Origin: Parietaria judaica
Lineage: Eukaryota > Streptophyta > Magnoliopsida > Rosales > Urticaceae
Direction of reading: 5' to 3'
Assembly (NCBI GenBank): GCA_954871525.1
Contig: OX940860.1
Location: forward strand, 55,788,724-55,852,723
Length of the DNA stretch: 64,000 bases
The notes under the pieces were generated by a model. That model was not told the origin of the DNA and searched no databases. It saw only the letters and a program-made list of their open reading frames with translations. A program made the position numbers and the translations under genes. Shown here piece by piece: positions 22,939 to 33,672 of the stretch. How positions within the stretch are numbered: position 1 is the stretch's first letter; every line of letters starts with the position of its first letter.

Positions 22939-25629
22939 TGTAGGGGAAAATATTTAATGTCCCTTCCGTCATATCTCGGGATGGGCCCTCGATCCATCGG
23001 GGTAACCGTTAAAAAATTTGTTTTACACGGAAAGGCCCATTTTACACTTTCTAAAGTTACTTCCTTTTCTAGAATCGAGCACCCAGATAACAGAGATTCG
23101 ATCGGTTTAATAATTAGTTATTTATTCAAACAGGTAATTATTAATTCTAGTCAAGGAAATAAATAAAGCAATAAAATGGTTTTGCATTTATTTACCCAAT
23201 GCATAATGCCGTACCTATTTCTCACGATGACTTCCACTGCGCTTTCTGAATTTGGGCAGAGCTTCCGCCGGCCTTTGAGAATGCGCCTAGGGAGGTTGAG
23301 CAGAGCTTCCGCGCGACTTCTAAGACGACAAGGAAACTCCCAAAGTCTTCCGGGATATTCTCTAGAACTTCCTCGTACACAAAGCGTGGGCTTCGTTTGA
23401 CGGAACTTCGTTCCTTCTAGCCTAGCCGATTTCTAGAGAGAGTGAGAGAATTCGAGAGCTTCTTTGAGAGAGAGAGCTCGACTTTTGCTTGTGAGAGTAG
23501 TGTGGAAATGTGATGCTTAAGCCTTGTATTTATAGTAAAAGGCATGCACACATAACTTCCAATTTTAGATAAATCAATTAACCTTAATTAGTGTCAATTA
23601 CAAATCAATCAACCCAAATTAGTGTTAATCATAAATCAATCAAGAATCACTTCCAATCTTCCCATTTAGATAGGAGTTCGAAATTATGATGATTTAAATA
23701 CCTAAGATTTAATTTCATATGATTAAAATATGTATCATGAAAATCAAATGCTACCCATATTAGGCAAAATTCGATTTCATCATATTTTTAATCAAGGGAA
23801 TACATTTTCTTTAATTAAAATAAATACCAAGAAATCCAATTCTATTCCATGAATAGGTTTATGCGATTTCTAATATTATTCTTAATCAAAAAATAATTCC
23901 AATTAAATCAAATTAGGTGACACATGATTTATCAATCTTTTCCTTATTTGTAAATAATCTATCAATTAAATAATATCATGAATCAATCAATATTAATTCT
24001 CATGCATTATGAGTCTTTATTCAAAACTTGCAAATCCAGTTCTTATGATTCATGCATAATTAATATTCATGATATGATTCTTATTTATTTAATTTAGATT
24101 AATACCATATTTGAATATGATTAATTAGTATCTTAAATTACCATAACATATAAATTTCTATTTCTACTCATGTTCAAAATCGCCAACTAATTGCTTGGTA
24201 ACCAAGCTTGGTAATTTCCATGATTCAAAATCTTACCTTATATGTTTATCATGATAATTAACATAATTAATCTTTAATTAAAATATGATAAGGAAAACAC
24301 CTAGTGGGCTTATCCACCAAGGCTTGGTCGAATTTCCTCTCTTACTATTAGCAAAGATTAAACCCAATGGACCTAGCCCATTAATTTTATCTTTAAGTAA
24401 TTCTCATGAATTAACATAACCTCTTGTTATGATATATAATTCATATCTTTTTCTCTGTAGATTTTACACATAAAATCATAGAAGAAAAAACTCTTAGAAT
24501 TAAATTTACTACAACATGGATGTTGATAATTTATTCCAGTTTTGACTTTTTCCGATCAGCTATTTCTTTGGCAAAACTTTAGGTACTTTTGCCGCAACTT
24601 TTTGAAACTTTCCAAAACTTGACACAAGGTTCAGTTTCAATTGTTCTATCATAAATTAAAATAACAAATATCCTAATTGTACGATTGGTCCTTTACAGAG
24701 CTATCCTGGAGACCATGGACCCACATCACTTAAGCTCCAACGGATTAATCCGTTAACTCCGGTGTTACTCCACTAAAAACCCGAAGTTGTACTCTTTAGT
24801 GATGCGAATAATATATTCCTTATATCTTAAGGTGTCCAGTGATATAATCAAATCCCGGTGATTAAATCTTTTACTTGATGATTCACACTTGAGCAGGCGT
24901 TTTACCATTTAGCCCCTTAGTGCTTTTCTTCCTGAATTCCATCGGTGGTATTGTAGACGACTCACTTACGATTTCGAGACGTAAGCTGCGCATGAGTCCC
25001 GTACTAATTCTCACGGCCGACAATTCCGGGAATCATCTTGACTTAGTAAAAAGCTATGTGATATCCATATCTGTGATCGAGCTACCCTTCCCTGTCGACT
25101 ATCATGTTCCCAATATAGCGGCTTTGGGAACAGCGTTATATTGTGTTCTTTAACTAGCAAATCAAAGAACAATCAAGCTAACAGTCAGGGTTCAGGATTT
25201 AGATTAATTACCATTTGATCATCTTTTACGACTTAGTTCAAAATTGTCAGTGACGGTCTTAGTTGAGCAACTTTCAGAACTTAGTCAAGTCCTATCCAGT
25301 ACAAAGACACTTCGTACTTAATACACTTAATGGGTATGACACACATATCTATCCAGAATAGGATCTTCTCCATTTAGTCGTATTAGTGACTTTATCAATT
25401 AAGAGGCTCTCACCCGCTTAATTAAGTCACGTATACATTTATGCTCATTTATTGCATCTATCAATTCTTCCTCACATTGCATTCCATTATGAACTATGGA
25501 TAAACATTCGATTATACATAAAGAACTATAAAAAAGATTATCATAATAAGTGCCTTCTTTATTAAGAGTGGCGTCATAAACTTTTACAATGGGTAAATAA
25601 AACATTGTTTAAGAGCAATATGCCTAACA
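22939..25629 (-). repeat. Solo large LTR (copy B) nested in copy C
   Basis: It starts TGTAGGGG and ends ATGCCTAACA, so on the minus strand it opens TGTTAGGCAT. It splits copy C between TTCCAT and ATAACCAATC, which are contiguous in the copy at 39490. It is 2691 bp with no internal region, hence a solo LTR. On the minus strand CTATAAATAC near 23530 is followed by a start region and leader (AAAGTCGAGCTC). Only 2 bp (AT) of the expected target duplication can be argued. Confidence 0.72.
23528..23537 (-). promoter_or_regulatory. TATA box of solo LTR copy B
   Basis: The minus strand reads ACTATAAATACAAGG, upstream of CACATTTCCACACTACTC. This fixes the transcriptional direction of the LTR family as minus here. 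Confidence 0.6.
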
Positions 25630-27487
25630 ATAACCAATCTAATGGACCATATTGATTTAGGACAAAGTCAACTCTCCAAGCTTGCTTACCAAGCAATAAA
25701 ATTCGACCTCCCTTTGTAATGAATTCGAATTATGCATTCCATATATACATGTTAATTAATTTCCAAATCAATGGTTAAGATTAAATCATAAACCAATCCA
25801 ATAGATATAATTAATCAACCAATTTCGAAATTCATGCTTGGTCACCAAGTCATTTTTTAACAAGGGTTTCCAAATTGATTATCATGATCCAACGGTTAAG
25901 ATTAAATCTTGACCGATCTAAAGAACCAAATTAATTCTATGGTTTTTACACTAATACCTAAACTTAAGTATTTATGCCGCAAATTTGGAAAGTCCAAATT
26001 CAAGTAAATTCGTGTAAGCCCAACTCACACATTTATTGGGCAGCATTATTTCTACACATTCATATATATATATACCAAATATATATTTTATTTAAATAGT
26101 ATAGATCCACTAATTAATAATTAATAAGGATATTAATAATTAAATCCAAATAATTAAATTATATTATTAACCACTGTTTTCAATATCACATATTAAATTT
26201 TATGGTGAAAAACCACCATTTAAATTCGTGACATGTGATTAAATTTCACATATTTACGAAAACGATCGTAAAACTTAGAAATTGTCTAAATCACAAACCA
26301 TACGTCGAAACGACTCGGTTAGAAAAGAAAAGTTTCTTAGAATTTAATTTCCAACAACTTTGCAGTTGATAAAAAATCCGAATTCAACTTTCTTTTATCA
26401 GTTAAATCTCCAGCACCAAACTTTGGTACTTTTGCCACGTCAAAAATAAAACTTCCAAAATCTGACACAGACTTTAGTTTTATGAATCCTGAAAAATGAT
26501 AAAACATACTGAATTTTTAAATCACGTATGTATCATCCGTTCAGGAGATATCCTGGGGACCATGGACCCGTATCACTGAATCTCCAACGAACTGCTAGTG
26601 GTTCGTCAAACCATTGTGTTATTCCACTATAAACCCAAGGCTACACTCTCTAGCTATACAGTATATATTATTCCCTTTATATCAATGTGTCCATTGATAC
26701 AATCAAATTCGGGTTATTGATCTTTCACTTGATGATCCACAAACGAGCAAGCGGTTTTACCGTTTTGCCTCTCATTGCATTTTCATCCTCAACCCAGTTA
26801 GTAATATTGTGAGTAACCCACTTATGGTTTCGATTCATAATTTGCGCACGGGTACCTCTCAATTATCACCACTAACAATCAAGGGAATCATCTTGACTCT
26901 GAAGAAAGCTATGTGATGTCTGTTTCTATGACCAAGCTACCCTCATCTGTTAACTATCATGTTTCCAAAATAGCAGCATTGGGAACGACCGTAAATGTGT
27001 TCTTTAACAGTTAAATCAAAGAACAATCAAGTCAACAGTCCAGGCTCGAGGTCACTCAAGACTTAGATCGAATATCCATTTGATCATTTACTAGTGACTC
27101 AACTCCAAGTTGTCAGTGACGGTCATATATGATAACTTCCGGAGTTTAAGTCAGGTCCAGTCCAGTATGAAGCCGCTTCATACTTAATGCGCTTCTAGTG
27201 AGTGTGACACACACACTTAATCCAGAATAGAATTACATCACTTAGTCACATTAATGAGTTTATCCGATTAATGAGCTCTCACTCAGTTAATCAAGTCACG
27301 GACATTTTAAGTTCATTGATTATGATTATTTGTTCTTCCTAACATTGACTCGGTTGTGATAATAATAACATAATTGCATCCTTTATGAACTATGGAACAA
27401 ACATTCTATTTTACTCTACCAGATGCTATAATAAGATTAACATAATAAGTAACATCTTTTATTCAACGACTTTGGTCACTCTTTTAC
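25630..27487 (-). repeat. Large LTR (copy C), part 2
   Basis: It continues copy C after the solo LTR and parallels 39490-41330 closely, through GCTTGGTCACCAAG, CGTCGAAACGACTCGGTT and GGACCATGGACCCGTATCAC. It stops at TTTTACAA (27487), short of the TGTCCAACA end seen at 41361. Confidence 0.75.
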
Positions 27488-28071
27488 AATTGCATTCCAT
27501 TATGAACCATGGATAAACATTCGATTATACATACAGAACTATAAAAAAGATTATCATAATAAGTGCCTTCTTTATTAAGAGTGGCGTCATAAACTTTTAC
27601 AATGGGTAAATAAAACATTGTTTAAGGGCAATATGCCTAACAATAACCAATCTAATGGACCATATTGATTTAGGACAAAGTCAACTCTCCAAGCTTGCTT
27701 ACCAAGCAATAAAATTCGACCTCCCTTTGTAATGAATTCGAATTATGCATTCCATATAAACATGTTAATTAATTTCCAAATCAATGGTTAAGATTAAATC
27801 ATAAACCAATCCAATAAATATAATTAATCAACCAATTTCGAAATTCATGCTTGGTCACCAAGTCATTTTCGAACAAGGGTTTCCAAATTAATTATCATGA
27901 TCCAACGGTTAAGATTAAATCTTGACCGATCTAATGAACCAAATTAATTCTAGGGTTTTTACACTAATACCTAAACTTCAGTATTTATGCCGCAAATTTG
28001 GAAACTCCAAATTCAAGTAAATTCGTGTAAGCCCAACTCACACATTTATTGGGCCGCATTATTTCTACACA

Positions 28072-28144
<73 letters not shown>

Positions 28145-28482
28145 CAAATATATATTTTATTTAAATAATATAAATCCATTAATTATTAATTAATAAGGAT
28201 ATTAATAATTAAATCCAAATAATTAAATTATATTATTAACCATTGATGTCAATATCACATATTAAATTTCATGGTGAAGAACTACCATTTAAATTCGTGA
28301 CATGTGATTAAATTTCACATATTTACGAAAACGATCGTAAAACTTAGAAATTGTCTAAATCACAAACCATACGTCGAAACGACTCGGTTCGAAAAGAAAA
28401 GTTCCTAAGAATTTAATTTCCAACAACTTTTCAGTTGATAAAAAATCCGAATTCAACTTTATTTTATCAGTTAAATTTCCAA
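27488..28482 (-). repeat. Duplicate of the copy B / copy C junction
   Basis: This nearly repeats 25477-26413, including the B/C junction CCTAACAATAACCAATC. It is longer mainly through expansion of a TA run. It ends abruptly in transposase sequence at 28483. Confidence 0.8.
28074..28141. repeat. (TA)n microsatellite
   Basis: An uninterrupted TA dinucleotide run of about 68 bp; the paralogous site at 26060 has only about 12 bp. Related TA runs lie at 39418-39454 and 57799-57831. Confidence 0.95.
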
Positions 28483-30218
28483 GATAGTAATGGCGGTGTT
28501 GTTGTTTGAGGCATTGTCTAAGGTAATGGAAATAACACGATTTTGTAAACCCCAATCATTAAATAATGTAATTAATTTATCGGCAATGTTTTGTCCGGTA
28601 TGACGACCTTCGAATGGCGATAGATTTAAAAGTCTTTGACATGGATTCCACTCATCGTCTACGTAATGAGCGGTCAGACTCAAATAATCGTTTAAACTCG
28701 GACCGCTCCACAAGTCGGTGGTAAAAGCAACGTTTATGCTAGACATTTTGAAAAAATCGACCAAAAGGTTTTTTTGCATAGCATATGCGGTTTCCATGTC
28801 CTGGGTATAAGTCGTACGGGAAAACTGCTGGTACGTCGGATTAATCCTTTGCATATATCGGGTATGGTTGGGATTTTCGAAAAAACTCAGCGGCACGCCC
28901 CTAGAAATAATCCATTCGAGGGTCCATTTCCGTAAATTAACAGTAGAAAGAGCACTTATCTGTGTTGTGTTTACCTCATCAATCTCCCCGGTTGGGAAGC
29001 ATGTCCTTGCGTGTCGGTTCAAGTAGCCGGTTCCCTGGTCCCCCATCGCATCTAGAGTGTGCCCGCACTTTTTGCACGTGGCGAGTTTGATACGTTGGCC
29101 ATTCTCAACCCACCGATCTTCGTGAAAAAAGTTCCACACGGGGGCAGTGTTTGGTCGTCCCCACGCCAAGCCATGAGAATTTGCTCTATTAAAACAAAAG
29201 GAATATTACAAGAGTTTAATATTAATCATATTGATTTAATTAAATGTCATAAAGTTAAATAAAAAAGTTAACAAAAATAAAAATGGTATTTTCTATGTGT
29301 GGAAATAATTATCAAGCTCTTTTGGACGGAACTCCCCGAGGTTCCACGGCCAGATCGACTGGAAAGGATGCTATGATCTCGCTTTAGGCCCAAGCTTTTC
29401 TAGACAGAACTCCCCGAGGTTCCCAGGCTAGCTTGGAGGAGATTGCAAAGCAAACTTTTTTTAAAAACCAATCTTTCTAAGACACCATAATCCGTAAAAA
29501 CTTTATAATTATCACCACACATAAAAAATACCATTTTTAATTTTTTTAACTTATTTAATTAACCCATGATTATTTAGCGATTAATTTATTACTTAGTTAT
29601 TAATTTTTTACTAGCTTATTAATTATTGAATATTAATTATTAATTATTAATAATTAATAAAATAGAAAAATGACTAATAATTATACATAGAGAAATGACT
29701 AAAGGTTATTACCCGGTTGAAGGACGTCGAACACGTCGAGGACGGGCAACGGAGGCTTCACCGCTATCTTGATTGGAAGGTAGAGGAGAACCGCGGTGGT
29801 ACGAGGCAACATTTGAACCATGGACCGAGGGCGGCGTTTGAAAGTCGTCCTCGGCATCATCGGGACGTTGAGTTTCGTCGTCGTCGGCGTCGTCGTCGTG
29901 TTGTTGAAACATGAGATTGAAAAAATGATCGTTATTTCCCCCTAGATTGAGCTACTGCGTCGACCAATGCTCGGGGCACAAGATCGGGATTGGCGTTGTG
30001 CATGCCCACCGCCCGGGTTAAACTAGGTCTTAGAGACCGTATTGTATCATCGGGATAATTTGGATTTGGAGGGGAGGGGAGGGAAATATTTCTTGGGGTA
30101 GCATAACGGGAATGTAGTCGTCGGGCGTAGGTTGCGATGTTCCCCCTAGTTGAAATTGGGGTTGCAAATTCCTAGCCGTCGTTCGACCCCCGGAACTACC
30201 GCCGCTTCTTCGAGACAT
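28483..30218 (-). pseudogene. Truncated hAT transposase, RICESLEEPER-like (BED finger)
   Basis: The minus strand has three coding blocks. The N-terminal segment (ATG at 30218, MSRRSGGSSGGR) is low complexity, and a D/E-rich block follows at 29912-29709. After an intron-like gap the block 29169-28483 begins with a BED zinc finger (WNFFHEDRW, CKKCGHTLDAMG, YLNRHARTC). It continues into the plant hAT core: FSRTTYTQDMETAY, VAFTTDLWSGPSLNDYLSLT and ISITLDNASNNN, where TDLW and LDNA hold two acidic residues of the catalytic triad. The C-terminal half, with the third acidic residue and the dimerisation domain, is missing because LTR sequence abuts at 28483. Frames are also shifted upstream. It cannot encode an active transposase. 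It could derive from a domesticated gene, but no such evidence is visible. Confidence 0.82.
29255..29565. repeat. Inverted repeat in the transposase gap
   Basis: AAAAATGGTATTTTCTATGT (29279) and its near-perfect reverse complement ending near 29538 form arms of about 34 bp, extending more loosely to ~60 bp. The loop has two GAACTCCCCGAGGTTCC copies, themselves partly palindromic. A foldback or MITE inserted in an intron is likely. Confidence 0.65.
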
Positions 30219-30439
30219 AATGACAAAAAAATAAAACTTGAGAACTTGAGAGTTTTAGAGGGAAAAAAACTTAGAGAATTGAGAGAATTAGAGAGAGATA
30301 TGGAAGATTGGTGTGAGGAAATGAGGGTGGGAGAGGTGGTATTTATAGGGTTTGAGGAGAGAGTGGGGTAGTTGAATAATTATTTTGGTGGGTAGAAATT
30401 GTGGTTGGGTAATAATTTTCGGGTAAAAAGTGTGTTATT

Positions 30440-30770
30440 ATTACCACCAACAAACACAAAATTCGCACAAGCCTCGGATCGCTGACGTGGCGAGATTCTG
30501 GCCCTCCATCGCTTCACGCGGATCGCCCAACCCTCGTCGCGATTCAGCCACGTGTTCGCGATCCATCGCGATTCGTCGCGATTCCCGCCCACGCGTCGCG
30601 ACTCGTCGCGAGATAAATAGTGGCGTCGCGAGTTTCGCTCTACTGAAGACACCTTCCACGGTCACTCAAGTACCACGTGCAGTTGGAAACGACACCAAAT
30701 CAACAGACATGCCACGTGGCAGCATCTGAAGACATATACAGAGACACTCCGAAACCGAAAGCAACCAACA
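30440..30770 (+). promoter_or_regulatory. FAP1 promoter with three G-boxes and TCGCGA-rich stretch
   Basis: CACGTG occurs at 30549-30554, 30674-30679 and 30713-30718. Between 30536 and 30632, GTCGCGA or TCGCGA recurs about eight times, with ACGCGG and ACGCGT that fit the CAMTA-type CGCG box. AGATAAATAG near 30610 is a weak TATA candidate. G-boxes suit a light- or stress-regulated plastid gene; direct regulation is inference. Confidence 0.55.
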
Positions 30771-32871
30771 ATGGTGTCACTCCGATTCCCATTCTCGTTT
30801 TCTCAGCCTCCCACCAACCCACCACCTCGCACTCGCTCCTCCCATGGCGTCTCCCTCGCCCTAGCCCTCCCCGCCGCTGCAGCCTCCGCGGGAGTCGCCC
30901 TCGCGCTCTCGCCGAATCACCGATTCTCCTCGCTCCTCTCCGGGATTTCGCCGGCGACGCCGCTCTGGGGATCCCTGTCCCTGGCTGAATCTCCAGCGGC
31001 GACGGTGGTCGACCCGAGGACTGGCATGGCGTTCCCGCCGGTTGTGGACGGGTCTCGGCGGCTCCTCGGGGTTGGGATGAGGAAGAAGAGCCTTCTAGGG
31101 TTGAAGAACATCAATGTCTACGCGTACGGTACTGCATTTTGCCCCTTTCTTCGATTATTTTTGCGGAAACTTGTCGGGGAATTCGCAATTGAATGGAAAT
31201 TGAGCAAAATCTATGCGGTGTTCGTGTTTGTGATCCGAGTCCGTTTATCTTAATCCGGAAAGTTCCTAGCTTCGCGGTGCTGGCATTTATTGAAATAGTT
31301 GTTTTGGAGGCATTGTGGGGGAAGCGGAGGGACATTTGCGGAATAAGCACTCGTAAAATACTGCATTTCGGCGGTATAGTCTTGTTGTTTATTTATCACT
31401 AGTTAGTACTTAACATTACGATAAATGTCTCTCTCCCAGGTACCCAATGTGAACAGTAATACGGACGAATGGAGTTTTATAAATCTTAACATTGGGTACT
31501 TGATCCGTGCTAAACAAACATCTAAATTCTGCCGCTTCAAAAACACTACTTGAGGGTACTTATGCCGCCAGTATTAAATCTTTGATCACCTTGTTTGAAT
31601 TCACCTGATGAGAAATTAAGGTTACAATGTAAGATTAAGTAAATAGTACTGTTCCGACAGGTGTTTATGCCAACGATAGTGACATAAAGAAATCGCTTGG
31701 CGAGAAATATGCAAAACTATCCAGTTCCGAGATAGTCGAAAGCAAAGAGTTCACCGATGATCTCATGGACAATGACATAAGCATGACCGTTAGGCTTCAA
31801 ATTGTATACGGGAGGTTGAGCATCAAGTCTGTTCGCAGTGCTTTTGAGGATTCGGTCGGAAGCAGACTGAAAAAGTTCGGGGGATCGGATAATGCAGAAC
31901 TGCTTCAAAGGTGATATTTTTTTAAGGGCAGTCTGATAATCATTTCTGTTGAATATGACGAGGTAATGCGTGATCTATTAGCTTAATACCCGAGAAATCG
32001 CAGGTTCACTTCGCAGTTCAAAGACGAGTACAAAATTCCGGGAGGGTCTGTGATAGAACTTGCGAGGGACCAAGGCCATGTTCTTCGAACAACAAGTAAG
32101 ATTTTTCCGAATTTTCGTCGTATTAACTTTTGTAATGCAATACGGATTTATAAAATATAGTTTTCGCCGTGGTTGTCACACTTCCCAAATTGATTATGGA
32201 ACACAAAGCTTGATTAGAAAAATAACATTTACATATCTGTCCATCGAAAAAGTTTCATAAAAGAAGCATTAAGGTAACGACTGTCCCCTTCACAAAAAAA
32301 AAAAAAAAAAAAAAAAAAACGGCATCGACTGTCGTTAATTATTTCGCCTAATTAGTGTGTTTACAAGAGTAATGTTCAATAAGAGGCTAACTATACTACG
32401 AACTTTTTATCTAAAATGAAATATATGGTATGGTCGTTTGACCGTTTCGACCTTTGAATGATTGAAAAAACGACATATCGAAAGCAGACTCTCAAAACAG
32501 TGTCGCTTGGCGTCATATATTTAAGATGTGATATATGCATATAAAGGAAGCTGATAGGATCCGATCTAATCAGTTACTTCCATCAAAATTTATCCCAATT
32601 TTTTATTTTAAAAAAATTGACCTTTTAATTTTTTTCTTTATTTTGCTTAACCTTCCAAAACGTATCCTGGTTCACCTCAATATCATATTGAGGATCTAAA
32701 TTAGTAGTGTCAATATATAAGATATATAAATTATTTGCAGTTGATGGGAAGGAGGTGGGCAGAATTGAGAGCAAGCTTTTGTGTCGTTCGATATTGGATT
32801 TATACATTGGTGAAGATCCATTTGACAAACAAGCCAAACAAGATGTCTTAGCCTCTATTTACCACAGTTAA
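30771..32871 (+). CDS. FAP1: Chalcone-isomerase-fold fatty-acid-binding protein, chloroplast (FAP1)
   Basis: Four exons: 30771-31128, 31661-31910, 32004-32095 and 32741-32871, all GT-AG, giving 276 aa, close to the ~279 aa of Arabidopsis FAP1. The N-terminal ~75 residues are Ser/Pro/Arg-rich and fit a plastid transit peptide. The mature part has DPRTGMAFPPVVDGS, LLGVGMRKKSLLGLKNINVYAYG split across exon 1, then LQIVYGRLSIKSVRSAFEDS and SKLLCRSILDLYIGEDPFD at the C-terminus. The fold is that of chalcone isomerase, but members of this branch bind fatty acids in the plastid stroma and influence fatty-acid storage; catalysis of chalcone cyclisation is not expected. It is tail-to-tail with the RRF gene 800 bp away. 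The start is the only ATG that keeps the transit peptide. Confidence 0.93.
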
Positions 32872-33672
32872 TTATTATTTTGTTGTAAGATTTTGATCTA
32901 TTTTCTTCTTGGAATTCCATGTGTTGTATCTATGATGTTGAAGTCATGATCAAGAGTACAAGAGAATTAAGAGTAACTAAGTTAATGCCCAAAGTATGTA
33001 TTGTTGTATATATATATGTATACACCTGGTTCACCTCATGATCAAGAGTGTATATATATGCACCGTAAGAGATTTTGAATATTGCAACTCTGCTTGAAAG
33101 TTGGTGAAAAACGACCGTAAAAATGTTACTCTTTGCAAGTCGACCCTTGAAAGAATGACCATAAGATATCTTTGCTTGAAAATTTGTGGAAAACGGCGAT
33201 AAAATGTATTTTCTTTTTAAAGTTGGTGAAACATCATTCAATCTTTGCTTAAAAGTTGATTACAAGTACTAAATATGGTCGAAAATTTCTATTATGCATA
33301 TTCAATTAGTACTTTTGCCTTTAAAATCGTTCGGCGCGACATATATGAATGAGAAGCTATATATGATACAAATATTATATATACGTTTGCATAAAAATAT
33401 AATTTTGCAATTTTAGAATTTCGGGAGCATTCAAATCCCGAAAAACTAAAGCACGGCCCTGTGTATTGATTGATATGAAGATACTTGATATATAAACATT
33501 TTAACAATTGACATACAAAAAGGGTTTGCACTTAACTGTGCAACGAAATGTGTATTTTTTCCGATTAAATGATTTTGTAAGACATGAAGGAGAAACATTG
33601 AATACCAACAAACAAACCGCAAACCAAAAGTGTGCAAAGCTCAACCATTTACATCTTTCTCTGCACTCGCCG
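32872..33672. other. Intergenic region between convergent FAP1 and RRF
   Basis: This holds the FAP1 3' UTR (whose first ~110 bp recur at 19365-19470) and the RRF 3' UTR. The words CTTTGCTTGAAAATTTGTGG and GCTTGAAAGTTGGTGAAAAA near 33090-33260 are short diverged repeats. No gene is seen. Confidence 0.5.

Noticed and set aside
22934..25634. 5-bp target duplication around solo LTR B
   Set aside because: TCCAT and ATAAC do not match; only AT is shared, so I rely on the interrupted copy C instead.
27985..28193. ORFs on both strands rich in Ile/Tyr/His
   Set aside because: They are translations of the TA microsatellite.
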